DNA of 64,000 nucleotides from Neobacillus novalis NBRC 102450 (lineage in GTDB: Bacteria > Bacillota > Bacilli > Bacillales > Cytobacillaceae): the NCBI RefSeq assembly GCF_001591805.1, contig NZ_BCVP01000016.1:186001-250000 (forward strand), given 5' to 3'. Shown here piece by piece: positions 17,108 to 25,331 of the stretch. The translations under genes and the position numbers were made by a program. The number at the start of each line of letters is the position of its first letter. Positions within the stretch are counted from its first letter, which is position 1. Under the pieces are notes generated by a model. That model saw only the letters and a list, made by a program, of their open reading frames with translations, made no database searches and was not told the origin of the DNA.

Positions 17108-18419
17108 AGGAGTTTTACCTACCAAACGGTTAATGATGATGGTTCTCATCCTGTCGCTTAGTTTAGTGATTGGTACGGCTTTTTTGGAGATCTCATGGGG
17201 ATTCATCATCACCGTCCATTTGATTGTTTTTTTGGTCAGTCTAGGTGATTTACTGCTTTCACCGAAGAAAAAAGAGCTTTTTTTTAAACGTTCACTGCCC
17301 TCAAAGCTGGAACGAGGGATACCTTATCAAGTGGAGCTGGAAGTAAGAAATCACTCCCAGCGTGCTTGTTCCTTCCGTTTGATTGATGGCCTGCCACAGA
17401 CATTTGATCGGCCGTTTCCTATATCAGGTATGGCCCACAAGGAATCTACAACAAAGATAACCTATGATACGACTGCCTTGGTTAGAGGTAAGTTTGATAT
17501 AAACAAGGTTTATTTTCGCTATACCAGTTTCCTTGGATTATGGGAAAAGCAAACAACTGTCGGATTAGAGGATTCAGTCAAAGTCCTGCCGGATTTAACA
17601 GAAACTAAACAATATCTTGAAAATGCACAGAAATTTCTCGTCTACGAAGGATTGAACATTCGCAGACAGCGCAGTGGTGTCGGTGATTTTGCAAAGATTA
17701 GAAGTTATGTAGTTGGTGATGATCCGCGTAAAATCAATTGGCGGCAAACAGCGAAGCTGCAAGAAGTGATGACGAATGAGTATGAACCGGAGCACGGGAA
17801 ATATATTACCATCTTAATTGATTGCGGGAGAATGATGGGGTCGGAATTGACAAAAGGGAACCGCCTTGAGAGAGCTTTAGAAGCGGCGCTGACCGTAACA
17901 GCGGCGGCGCTGCAAAAAGGCGATTATGTTTCTGTGCTTGCTTTTTCGAAGGAAATAAAAGTCTTTGTTCCTCCAGCGAAAGGGATGGCCCATTTGCAGA
18001 CAATTCTCCAAGCCATTTATCAGCTGCAGGTTGACGCAGCCGAGTCCAATTATGGGGCAGTTCTGCAATATTTAGAAATGGTGCAAAAGAAGCGTAGTCT
18101 GCTGTTATTATTCAGCGACGTAAGGACGTTTCTTCATGAGGAAAGTGCGCTAATCATTTTAAAGCGCCTTAGACAGCGGCACCTTTTTTTGATGATTGGC
18201 ATAGAAGATCAGACACTTATAAAGAGAACAAAGGCGGAGCCGGTTGACGTGCAGGCAGCCATGCTGAAAAGTATCGCACAGCAGCAAATTGTTATTAAGA
18301 AACGGGAAAAAATAAAATGGGAAAAACAAGGCCTCCAATTAATAGAGGCCCGGGAGGAGAAACTGGCGATTGCCGCCGTTTCCCATTATATCGAGATTAT
18401 GAATCAAAACCTTTTGTAG
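17058..18419 (+). CDS. DUF58 family (YeaD-like) membrane-anchored vWA-type protein
   Basis: A ~453-residue protein with two N-terminal membrane helices (LMMMVLILSLSLVIGTAFLEI and the next ~20 residues). A beta-rich domain follows, then the DUF58 core with VGDDPRKINWRQTAK, and a von Willebrand A-like part (ITILIDCGRMMG, LLLLFSDVRTF). The frame opens with GTG at 17049. GGAGGG at 17044-17049 is correctly spaced for the TTG at 17058, so that start is preferred, about 50 bases inside moxR. DUF58 proteins are the usual partners of MoxR ATPases. The 3' end overlaps the convergent SpoIIM gene by 23 bases. Confidence 0.85.
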   Translation: MTRSLKNLWGRFLFQDRGVLPTKRLMMMVLILSLSLVIGTAFLEISWGFIITVHLIVFLVSLGDLLLSPKKKELFFKRSLPSKLERGIPYQVELEVRNHSQRACSFRLIDGLPQTFDRPFPISGMAHKESTTKITYDTTALVRGKFDINKVYFRYTSFLGLWEKQTTVGLEDSVKVLPDLTETKQYLENAQKFLVYEGLNIRRQRSGVGDFAKIRSYVVGDDPRKINWRQTAKLQEVMTNEYEPEHGKYITILIDCGRMMGSELTKGNRLERALEAALTVTAAALQKGDYVSVLAFSKEIKVFVPPAKGMAHLQTILQAIYQLQVDAAESNYGAVLQYLEMVQKKRSLLLLFSDVRTFLHEESALIILKRLRQRHLFLMIGIEDQTLIKRTKAEPVDVQAAMLKSIAQQQIVIKKREKIKWEKQGLQLIEAREEKLAIAAVSHYIEIMNQNLL

Positions 18420-19371
18420 TTTTCATAAGTCTTAGTCTTCCAATGACAACATAAAGGATTAAACCAATTACCGTTAAGCTGGCAACGATATACTTTAATT
18501 CTAATGAGATGGCGGCCGGTGTGATAAAGCCTTCAATCACGCCGGCAATGACAAACAAGGGAATCGTCCCAAGCAGGAGCTGCACGGAACGCTTCGCTTG
18601 CAGCTTTAGCTGATAGCCTCTAGAATATTGGCCTGGGACAAAGAGCTTGTAGCCCATTAACAGTCCGGCACCGCCGGCAATGAAAATCGCTGTAAGCTCA
18701 ATCATTCCATGAGGGACAATATACGCCCAAAAATCATAGGACTTGCCGTGATGCCAAAAAAGGGCTGCAAGTGCGCCAATAAGGATTCCGTTATAAACCA
18801 TTAAATAGACGGTCAAGAGCCCAAAAGTAATCCCGCCGGCAAAGGCTAATATCGCGACTTTAATGTTGTTTGTCATAATACTAGCGGACATCAAGGAGGA
18901 GTCTACCGCTCCATCATGGCTTCCCAGCTGCTCAGGGTTGACGCTTTGCGCCATATCCGCCGGAAGAATCGCATAAAGATGGAGCGGGTCATTCATGACT
19001 GAAAGGAAGCTCCCTAAGGCACCGATCGTAAACAAAATCAACGCGAATAAGACAAATTTCCATTGCTCTAACAATAAGCCAATAAATTTCGTGCTGAAAA
19101 AATAACGAATTTGTTTGAAGCTAGAAACTTGATCTTTGTACATCAAGTTATGGGATTTAGAAACAAGACCGTTCAAATAGTGCGTTACTTCATCTGTAGG
19201 AAAATAGGTCTGACTGTAGGAAAGATTCTGGGCTGCCTTTTGATAGAGTCGATGAAAGAGCGTAATATTGGCACCAGTAATCGTATTTCTACGCTTACCT
19301 AAAGCGGTCACCAGCTGTTCAAGCTCTTTCCATTCCTCACGATGCAGTTTTACAAATTGCTTTACATTCAT
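18397..19371 (-). CDS. Stage II sporulation protein M family membrane protein
   Basis: A 324-residue membrane protein of the SpoIIM/DUF95 family. The N-terminal ~80 residues are soluble and helical (KQFVKLHREEWKELEQLVTA). At least five membrane helices follow, with the family motif VPHGMIELTAIFIAGGAGL near residue 230. A frame opens 7 codons earlier, but AAGAGGTGTCAAA precedes the ATG at 19371. It lies convergent to the DUF58 gene and back-to-back with the RDD gene. SpoIIM-like, RDD, DUF58 and MoxR genes recur together in Bacillales. It is a paralogue type, not the SpoIIM of the engulfment complex. Confidence 0.82.
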   Translation of the reverse strand: MNVKQFVKLHREEWKELEQLVTALGKRRNTITGANITLFHRLYQKAAQNLSYSQTYFPTDEVTHYLNGLVSKSHNLMYKDQVSSFKQIRYFFSTKFIGLLLEQWKFVLFALILFTIGALGSFLSVMNDPLHLYAILPADMAQSVNPEQLGSHDGAVDSSLMSASIMTNNIKVAILAFAGGITFGLLTVYLMVYNGILIGALAALFWHHGKSYDFWAYIVPHGMIELTAIFIAGGAGLLMGYKLFVPGQYSRGYQLKLQAKRSVQLLLGTIPLFVIAGVIEGFITPAAISLELKYIVASLTVIGLILYVVIGRLRLMKTTKGFDS

Positions 19372-19495
19372 TTTGACACCTCTTGTTAGCATTACGCGAC
19401 TATGTATTTTTTTACTATTCTTCTTATTATAATAATTTTATAGAAAAATAGAAACAGCTATAGATAAAATCATCTAAGAGAATGGGGGAAACCTT

Positions 19496-20299
19496 ATGAA
19501 CCAAGAACAAATGGAGATTAAAACACCGGAATACGTCTCGATTCAGTTTCAAGTCGCTGGTTTAGGCAGCAGGGCTGCAGCCTTTATCATCGACCAGATT
19601 TTATTAAACATTGTTAACCTTCTGGTTCTTATTGTTGTATGGCTGATCATGGAAGGAATGTCACCACTGCCGTTTTTTTTCTTCGAGGACACTTTACCTT
19701 TAGCGATTACGATTATTGTCCTGTTTATCATTAATTGGGGATATTTTTTTGCATTTGAATTTTTTTCAGGCGGAAGAACGATTGGCAAGAAGCTGATTGG
19801 GATTAGAGTCATCCAAGAAAATGGTCACAGTATCACCTTGCTATCCAGCTTTATCCGCAATCTGATGCGGATGATTGATACCTTGCCGACAGCTTATTTT
19901 CTAGGGATTATCATGGTCTTTTTCCATTCGAAGCATAAACGGCTGGGAGATCTTGTCGCTGGAACGATTGTGGTCCATGAACGAAAAGCGAAACGGAAAA
20001 AGAGACTGACTCCGATTGAAAAGGAAATCGCAAGCAGAGGGATTTTAAAGGATGACCTCATCATCGATGAATGGACGTTCAAGGCTTTTACGGAGAAGGA
20101 TTGGAAGCTAATGAATACATACGCCGGCCGTTTTACGCAATTACCATTGGTGGAGAAGAATCAACTCACGAGACAAATTGCCGAGATTCTGTTCCCGAAA
20201 ATCGGACAAAATGTGCTTGGGAAAAGCGAACAGGAATTGGAAGATACACTGCTTGTACTCTATTTAAACCTTAGAGAAGAATGGGAATTTGAAATTTGA
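19496..20299 (+). CDS. RDD family membrane protein
   Basis: A 267-residue protein with the RDD pattern. LGSRAAAFIIDQILLNIVNL contains the Arg and Asp in helix 1, a second helix lies near residues 75-95, SGGRTIGKKLIGIRV follows, and a final membrane segment lies near residues 120-145. The C-terminal ~110 residues are cytosolic, beginning with a very basic stretch (ERKAKRKKRLTPIEKEI). RDD proteins are small transporters or complex scaffolds. Location beside SpoIIM and the MoxR-DUF58 cluster suggests a shared membrane complex. A terminator follows at once. Confidence 0.85.
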   Translation: MNQEQMEIKTPEYVSIQFQVAGLGSRAAAFIIDQILLNIVNLLVLIVVWLIMEGMSPLPFFFFEDTLPLAITIIVLFIINWGYFFAFEFFSGGRTIGKKLIGIRVIQENGHSITLLSSFIRNLMRMIDTLPTAYFLGIIMVFFHSKHKRLGDLVAGTIVVHERKAKRKKRLTPIEKEIASRGILKDDLIIDEWTFKAFTEKDWKLMNTYAGRFTQLPLVEKNQLTRQIAEILFPKIGQNVLGKSEQELEDTLLVLYLNLREEWEFEI

Positions 20300-20301
20300 A
20301 G

Positions 20302-20333
20302 ATAGACTGCCATTCTTGGCAGTCTATTTTTTA
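20302..20333 (+). terminator. Terminator of the RDD gene
   Basis: ATAGACTGCC (20302-20311) pairs perfectly with GGCAGTCTAT (20318-20327), then T residues. Confidence 0.9.
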
Positions 20334-20350
20334 AGCGGCTCCTTTACTTT

Positions 20351-20662
20351 GAGAGGTTCATAATGCCCGCGGACTGGAAAAAATGGCTCGAACGGGCACT
20401 ATGAGAGGTTCATAGTGCCCGTTGACTGGAAAAAAAGACACGAACGGGCACTATAAAAGGTTCATAGTGCCCGCTGACTGGAAAAAAAGACACGAACGGG
20501 CACTATAAAAGGTTCATAGTGCCCGCGGACAGGGAAAAAAGACACGAACGGGCACTATAAGAGGTTCATAGTGCCCGGGGACAGGGAAAAAAGACACGAA
20601 TGGGCACTATAAGAGGTTCATAGTGCCCGGAGACAAGAAAAAAAGACCCAGACGGGCACTAT
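20351..20662. repeat. Six tandem 52-bp units with internal inverted repeats
   Basis: Units begin at 20351, 20403, 20455, 20507, 20559 and 20611 with no spacer. Each contains ATAGTGCCCG and, about 22 bases later, CGGGCACTAT, a 10-bp stem. The central part varies between copies (e.g. GGACTGG, TGACTGG, GGACAGGG), while the arms are almost invariant. CACTAT/ATAGTG across unit borders permits alternative pairing. The array fills the space between the RDD terminator and the ECF sigma promoter. No open frame is maintained. Confidence 0.95.
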
Positions 20663-20695
20663 GAAAAATAAAAACAGCATAGCATTTTAAAAAAG

Positions 20696-20721
20696 TGTCA
20701 CATTTTTTAATTCGTGACGAC
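20696..20721 (+). promoter_or_regulatory. Candidate ECF-sigma promoter
   Basis: TGTCAC (20696-20701) and CGAC (20718-20721) are 16 bases apart, the geometry of ECF-type promoters (-35 TGxxAC, -10 CGxC). It lies about 40 bases before the sigma factor gene, as expected for autoregulation. Not proven. Confidence 0.45.
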
Positions 20722-20758
20722 TTATGGGTAAGAAAGAAAAAAAGAAGGTGATGGGGGC

Positions 20759-21292
20759 TTGAGTAAGGACAAAGAAGAGCTTGTGATGGAGTGGTATGAA
20801 CAGTATTATGATGATATTTATCGGTTTATTTTATTTATGATTGGTGATAAGCAATCATGCGAGGATTTGGTTCACGATACTTTTTTACGAGCATTCACTG
20901 GAATTGAGAGATTTGAAAACCGCTCGGCTGTGAAAACATGGCTCTTCGGAATTGCGAAGTATTTAGTGTTAGATGAAATTCGCAGACAAAAACGAAAAAG
21001 GCTGTTTAACGTGATTGGATTTTCTCATGAAATACCATCTTTAATCGATGTCGAACAGATCATCGAAAATAGGGAGTTGATCCTTGAACAAATGCAGTAT
21101 ATTCATTCACTTAAACCGAATTATCGTCTCGTGATTACGTTAATTAAGATTGAAGAATGTTCAACAAAGGAAGTGGCGGAGATTCTCGGTTGGTCAGAAG
21201 CAAAGGTGAGAAAAACATTATCAAGGGCACTGCAAACTCTTAGGAAAATGAACGAAAAAGGAGGGGAAATCCGTGGCGAACAACCATTTTGA
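20759..21292 (+). CDS. ECF-type RNA polymerase sigma factor
   Basis: A 177-residue sigma-70 family group 4 factor. Region 2 spans about residues 10-75, with DLVHDTFLRAFTGIERFENR and KTWLFGIAKYLVLDEIRRQKRK. Region 4 spans about 110-165, with CSTKEVAEILGWSEAKVRKTLSRALQTLRKM forming the helix-turn-helix. There is no C-terminal extension. It starts with TTG after AGAAGGTGATGGGGGC. The next gene overlaps by 20 bases and encodes a single-pass membrane protein, the usual anti-sigma arrangement. The inducing signal cannot be read from sequence. Confidence 0.92.
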   Translation: MSKDKEELVMEWYEQYYDDIYRFILFMIGDKQSCEDLVHDTFLRAFTGIERFENRSAVKTWLFGIAKYLVLDEIRRQKRKRLFNVIGFSHEIPSLIDVEQIIENRELILEQMQYIHSLKPNYRLVITLIKIEECSTKEVAEILGWSEAKVRKTLSRALQTLRKMNEKGGEIRGEQPF

Positions 21293-22187
21293 TGATCAAT
21301 GGGAGCTGCTAAAGCAAATTGGGTCAACTGATATGCAAAAAGATGTAATCAGAAGAAGAATTCGACAATCAATCGCACATGCTCCCTCTAAAGCTCATCC
21401 ATTTAAATTCCTGCAATGGAAAAGCATCGTCGCCGCCTCATTGCTTGTTGTAATTTTTGGAGGATTTCTGTTCATGCTGTTAGAGAAAAACCCTAGACTA
21501 AATAATGCTGGCTATTTCACAGTTGATGATCAATCATTCAGCTGGAGGCTTGAAAATGTGACTAGTAAAAAATCAGGTGAGAAATTAGAGCTATACTACA
21601 AAAATAATCCGATTCCGTTTGGAACAGTGAAAGAAGTGACCGAAGCAGAAAAGAACGCAACAATCGCTTCTAAATCGATGTTCGTTAACAAAGAACTTGA
21701 ACATTTTCCTTATAAAACCAACATGTATATTGAGCACGTAAAAATGCAGGACGTCGTCATCCGCTATTACTTCTTTATACCATTGACAGCGGAAAAATGG
21801 ATACAGTTTACGTTTGATTATCCAAAGCTTGAGTATGCAAATATTTTTAAAGCGATGTCAACATTAGAGCTTAATGGGAAAAAATCTTATCATCATAATG
21901 AGCCGCTTTATGTGACCTATGGCTATGAAAGAATGATTTACCCAGTTGATTTAGAACCAGTTTCTGTTACATCTAATAATAACGAAGTGTATCGTTGGGA
22001 AGATGCATCCACTAAGGCCTATCATCAGTATGTAGAAAAAATTCTCCAGGATGTCAGTTGGCAGAAGAAATCCGGAAAAGGATTGTCAACTACCTTTGTT
22101 TCAGTAATCTTCCAGAATGAAGTTACCATCACATTAAATGGTAATGAACTAACCTATGAATACTTCTATCCTGAACAGGATGAATAA
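21273..22187 (+). CDS. Membrane-anchored regulator, probable anti-sigma factor
   Basis: A 304-residue protein with a ~50-residue cytosolic N terminus, one membrane helix (SIVAASLLVVIFGGFLFMLL, about 50-70) and a ~230-residue extracellular domain rich in beta strands, with no recognised family. GGAGGGGAAATCC precedes the GTG start, which lies inside the sigma gene. Position, overlap and topology argue that it holds the upstream sigma factor at the membrane and senses an extracellular signal. No zinc-binding HxxxCxxC motif is seen in the cytosolic part, so it is not a ZAS-type anti-sigma. Confidence 0.75.
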   Translation: MANNHFDDQWELLKQIGSTDMQKDVIRRRIRQSIAHAPSKAHPFKFLQWKSIVAASLLVVIFGGFLFMLLEKNPRLNNAGYFTVDDQSFSWRLENVTSKKSGEKLELYYKNNPIPFGTVKEVTEAEKNATIASKSMFVNKELEHFPYKTNMYIEHVKMQDVVIRYYFFIPLTAEKWIQFTFDYPKLEYANIFKAMSTLELNGKKSYHHNEPLYVTYGYERMIYPVDLEPVSVTSNNNEVYRWEDASTKAYHQYVEKILQDVSWQKKSGKGLSTTFVSVIFQNEVTITLNGNELTYEYFYPEQDE

Positions 22188-22233
22188 TGGGAAGTAACAT
22201 GAGTAAAGGAAAATAATAATCTTCAAAATTTGT

Positions 22234-22271
22234 GACCGATTCAACAAATGTTGATTCGGTCTTTTTTTTTG
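22234..22271 (+). terminator. Terminator between the two sigma modules
   Basis: GACCGATTCAACA pairs with TGTTGATTCGGTC (one mismatch) over a two-base centre, then about nine T residues. It separates module 1 from module 2. Confidence 0.85.
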
Positions 22272-22325
22272 AAAGAGCGTAGCGCAAATCATTTACTACC
22301 CGTCTATTATGGTGGAGGTGGTCAA

Positions 22326-22877
22326 ATGGGAAGGCCTTCCCACAAAGATAATAACCTAAACTTCTCTAAAGATCCTTCTGCAGCGATTGAAGATATGATG
22401 AATCAATACGGTACACTTGTGTTGCGGACAGCCTATTTTTACTTAGGTGATCGTCATCTTGCTGAAGATATTAGTCAAGAGGTATTTATTCTCGCTTATC
22501 GAAACTGGACGAAATTCCGTGGCGACAGCATTGTGAAAACGTGGCTGATAAAAATAACGATCAATCGCTGTCGAGACCATTTACGTTTAAAGCGATCCGC
22601 AGAGATCCCATCCGATACTCTTTTCATAAATGAACCAATTACGAGAAATCTTGAAGAAGAAGTTATCAAACGGATGAACAGGACCGAGATTTTAAAGCAT
22701 GTTTTAACATTGCCTCTACATTATCAAGAGGTGCTCTATTTATTCTATTACCTGGATTTTAATACGTTAGAAATTGCAAAAGCTACTGGCGATCCAGAAG
22801 GTACCATTCGCGGGAGACTCCATCGCGCAAGAAAATTATTAGGAGGACTACTGGAAAAGGAGGGGTTCAATAAATGA
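22326..22877 (+). CDS. ECF-type RNA polymerase sigma factor
   Basis: A 183-residue sigma-70 family factor. Region 2 includes HLAEDISQEVFILAYRNWTKF and KTWLIKITINRCRDHLRLKR. Region 4 includes LPLHYQEVLYLFYYLDFNTL and GTIRGRLHRARKLLGGLL. A frame opens at 22248, but GGTGGAGGTGGTCAA immediately precedes the ATG at 22326. A CGTCTATT element about 20 bases before the start resembles an ECF -10 box, without a clear -35. The stop overlaps the next start (ATGA), so the anti-sigma is translationally coupled. Confidence 0.92.
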   Translation: MGRPSHKDNNLNFSKDPSAAIEDMMNQYGTLVLRTAYFYLGDRHLAEDISQEVFILAYRNWTKFRGDSIVKTWLIKITINRCRDHLRLKRSAEIPSDTLFINEPITRNLEEEVIKRMNRTEILKHVLTLPLHYQEVLYLFYYLDFNTLEIAKATGDPEGTIRGRLHRARKLLGGLLEKEGFNK

Positions 22878-23587
22878 CCGATCCGAAAAAAGACATAAAG
22901 AAAGTGTTCTCGGAAGAGCTAGATCAGACATTGTTTGAATCACTAGATTTCCAATCACGGCTTCAAGATGAAGTGAGGAAAAAATTAACCGCAGATTATC
23001 AAAAGGAAAGTGGACCAACCTGGTTAGCATTTTTTCGAAAAAGAAGAGTTTACAGCACCATGTTAGTCGCTGCAGCTGTTTGCCTAGTCTTCTTTTCTAG
23101 TTGGTTATTAAGAGGAGATAATTTAAATCAGGCCCAGCCAAAGACAACATCGGATAACCCCACCCTTTTTCGAAGCGGTGGGAATGACTCTAATGATCCA
23201 CTTGTGAGACAGTCATGGGTTTTAGACAGTGAGAACGAGGTAAGACAAGCATTTGGCACTGATGTCTTGCTGCCGACTTACACTCCGGGTCAATTTAAAT
23301 TGGATGGGATCTATGGTTATGGCAGCAGTAAGGAGCAGACCAATAAGCTTGTTTTCACTTATTCCCATGAAGATCAATCATATTTAGTCATCATTGAAAG
23401 AAACAAGTTTGATGGTATTCCACATGGATTTGAAGATGTGGATATTAACGGGACCAAGGGGTATCTGAATCCAGAGGACGGAAATACGGATACTGAGCTT
23501 CATTGGTACCTGAATGATGTCCATTATTGGATAGCTGGGCACGTCTCCACTGAAGAAGCCGTAAAAATCGCGAAATCATTTAAATAA
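22874..23587 (+). CDS. Probable anti-sigma factor with DUF4367-like extracellular domain
   Basis: A 237-residue single-pass protein. The first ~55 residues are cytosolic, the membrane helix is STMLVAAAVCLVFFSSWLL, and an extracellular domain of about 150 residues ends WYLNDVHYWIAGHVSTEEAVKIAKSF, the pattern of DUF4367. It overlaps the sigma gene by 4 bases. These features fit a membrane-bound anti-sigma factor. There is no zinc-binding anti-sigma motif. The following gene, 20 bases on, encodes an exported protein likely in the same operon. Confidence 0.8.
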   Translation: MTDPKKDIKKVFSEELDQTLFESLDFQSRLQDEVRKKLTADYQKESGPTWLAFFRKRRVYSTMLVAAAVCLVFFSSWLLRGDNLNQAQPKTTSDNPTLFRSGGNDSNDPLVRQSWVLDSENEVRQAFGTDVLLPTYTPGQFKLDGIYGYGSSKEQTNKLVFTYSHEDQSYLVIIERNKFDGIPHGFEDVDINGTKGYLNPEDGNTDTELHWYLNDVHYWIAGHVSTEEAVKIAKSFK

Positions 23588-23607
23588 AAAATTAGGAGGA
23601 TCATTAA

Positions 23608-24072
23608 ATGAAACTTAAAATGCTAATGGCAATTATATTGGGGTTATGCGTACCATTTATGACAACCTTAGCAACATCTGCAGCTTCTGAGCCAACTGCG
23701 GCTATGCTTGAAAAACAAAAAGAGGTCGATAAAATTATTTTTGAAGATAAAAAGGAGGAATTAGCAGAAAAAGGCATTACGGTAACGCATACCGCGCCGC
23801 TTGAAAATACAATTGAAATTGGCGTGCAACCTTATAACGAAGTAACAATCCATTATTTAATTGAGTTTTTTGGAGAGAAAAATGTAACAGTTGTAGATGG
23901 CGGGCAGCAAGCTGTAATTATGACCGCAAATAGTAACGAACTGTTACGGGACGGCGAGGCTCCTGAAGAAAGTGGCTCCGTCCTTAAGCCAATCTATATT
24001 TTAGCTGCGATTATTGTCCTTTGCGGGGGAATAATTACTAAAATGATTAGAAAAAAACTGAGAAAAAGCTAA
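23608..24072 (+). CDS. Exported protein with C-terminal membrane anchor
   Basis: A 154-residue precursor with a signal peptide (MKLKMLMAIILGLCVPFMTT, cleavage near the AASA-type site at residues 25-28). The Lys/Glu-rich extracellular domain is about 95 residues and contains VVDGGQQAVIM. A C-terminal helix (IYILAAIIVLCGGIITKMI) and a basic tail complete it. AGGAGGATCATTAA precedes the ATG. It is the last gene of the second sigma operon and closes with a strong terminator. Family not recognised. A decayed related segment lies at 28936-29034. Confidence 0.7.
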   Translation: MKLKMLMAIILGLCVPFMTTLATSAASEPTAAMLEKQKEVDKIIFEDKKEELAEKGITVTHTAPLENTIEIGVQPYNEVTIHYLIEFFGEKNVTVVDGGQQAVIMTANSNELLRDGEAPEESGSVLKPIYILAAIIVLCGGIITKMIRKKLRKS

Positions 24073-24078
24073 TTTAGA

Positions 24079-24131
24079 AAACCATCATGGTAGTCCATTT
24101 TCAAACAGGATTACCATGATGGTTTATTTTT
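24079..24131 (+). terminator. Terminator of the second sigma operon
   Basis: AAACCATCATGGTA (24079-24092) pairs perfectly with TACCATGATGGTTT (24112-24125), followed by ATTTTT. Confidence 0.9.
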
Positions 24132-24217
24132 CATTACCAAAAAACGGAAAAGTTGCAAAGACTATAAAAACAATCAACGATGGATTTTAAAAAAAAGATG
24201 GATATTGAGGGATATTT

Positions 24218-24246
24218 TTGACATACAGTCATAAATTGGAGAGAAT
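24218..24246 (+). promoter_or_regulatory. Candidate promoter of the LysM gene
   Basis: TTGACA (24218-24223) is followed after 17 bases by GAGAAT (24241-24246). The -35 is perfect and the -10 weak. Confidence 0.4.
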
Positions 24247-24300
24247 TATCGAATTTCTATAAGGTATTCTATTTAGATTATTTTATGGGGGAATAGAACT

Positions 24301-25104
24301 TTGAGCACAACGTTTATAAAGAGAAAACAAAGATTAGCTGAATTACACCAGAAAAAGATGAAAGCGCGTAATCAAAAACTGGCAACTGCTGCAGTAGCAG
24401 GAGCAATTACGGCTGTTGCTTTACTGACAACAAAAGTGGCAGCAAGCAGTATAAGCTATACTGTTGTAAAGAATGATACACTTTATAGCCTGTCCAAAAA
24501 GTATCATGTCAGCGTAGAACAGCTAAAAGCGGTGAATGGTCTAAACACTGAAAAAGTTTTGGCTGGACAGCAGCTGTTGGTACCTGCACATGTACAACCA
24601 GTACATGAATTAGGAAGCTCAAGTCTTTATACAGTCCAAAAAGGGGATACCCTTTATTCCCTGGCAAAAAAATCTGGGGTCAGTATGAGTGAGTTAAAAA
24701 AGATTAACCATTTGCAAGGAGATCAGATTTATATAGGGCAAAAATTAACACTGGCTGTTGATTCCCAAGCTAAAGAGATTAAGCCAATGTATACGGTGAA
24801 ACCGGGAGACACGTTGTGGGGAATTTCTAACCGTTTTGGGGTAAATGTAGCGGATGTGAAAAAAGCGAATGGACTTCACCTTGATATGGTTCTGATTGGG
24901 CAGAAGCTGACGATTCCCGGTCCGGCAATTTCTACGAAAGTAAAGGTAGTAGGGTCTGCTGACAACTTTACCGTTGAATTTAAGTACTTGGATGAGCCAT
25001 TTGTTTTAACAGTTCCATACGGTTCAGCATCCGATTACGAAAAAAGAGCTGGCCAAGAAGTAACGGTAATACATAAGAATGGAGCACTTATTTCAATATT
25101 TTAA
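24301..25104 (+). CDS. Triple LysM-domain cell-wall protein
   Basis: A 267-residue protein with a basic N terminus, a hydrophobic segment at about 27-46 (signal or anchor), three LysM repeats at roughly 53-95, 110-151 and 165-207, and a ~55-residue C-terminal domain. Each LysM has the YTVxKxDTLxxLxxK pattern and ends GQxLxxP. LysM modules bind peptidoglycan. The last part (VEFKYLDEPFVLTVPYGS) is not a recognised hydrolase domain, so it is probably a binding or accessory protein. Translation starts with TTG after ATGGGGGAATAGAAC. Monocistronic, with a terminator behind it. Confidence 0.88.
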   Translation: MSTTFIKRKQRLAELHQKKMKARNQKLATAAVAGAITAVALLTTKVAASSISYTVVKNDTLYSLSKKYHVSVEQLKAVNGLNTEKVLAGQQLLVPAHVQPVHELGSSSLYTVQKGDTLYSLAKKSGVSMSELKKINHLQGDQIYIGQKLTLAVDSQAKEIKPMYTVKPGDTLWGISNRFGVNVADVKKANGLHLDMVLIGQKLTIPGPAISTKVKVVGSADNFTVEFKYLDEPFVLTVPYGSASDYEKRAGQEVTVIHKNGALISIF

Positions 25105-25118
25105 TAACAAGGGAAGTT

Positions 25119-25150
25119 AAAAAAGGGGTCGGATAACGACTCCTTTTTAT
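25119..25150 (+). terminator. Terminator of the LysM gene
   Basis: AAAAAAGGGGTCG pairs with CGACTCCTTTTT (one G-U), with loop GATAA. Confidence 0.8.
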
Positions 25151-25331
25151 GTGCTCAGAAAGCTGCATTGGTATTTGTTTTTAATTCTAGAGGAATAAAA
25201 TTTTTTTTGTAGAATAATGGTATTTAGAGTTGTTTTTTAACAAGGACAAGTGACCACAAATTTTCGAGAATGAAGATTTATAGAACAGTACAGCAGGTAC
25301 GATTAAGTATGAAAAATGTGGAGTGTGAAAA

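Noticed and set aside
20351..20662. Possible CRISPR array
   Set aside because: Units are contiguous at 52 bases, the variable centres are not unique spacers, and no cas genes are present. It is a tandem hairpin repeat.
24073..24300. c-di-AMP (ydaO-type) riboswitch before the LysM gene
   Set aside because: Such riboswitches often precede wall genes, but the conserved core sequences are absent here.
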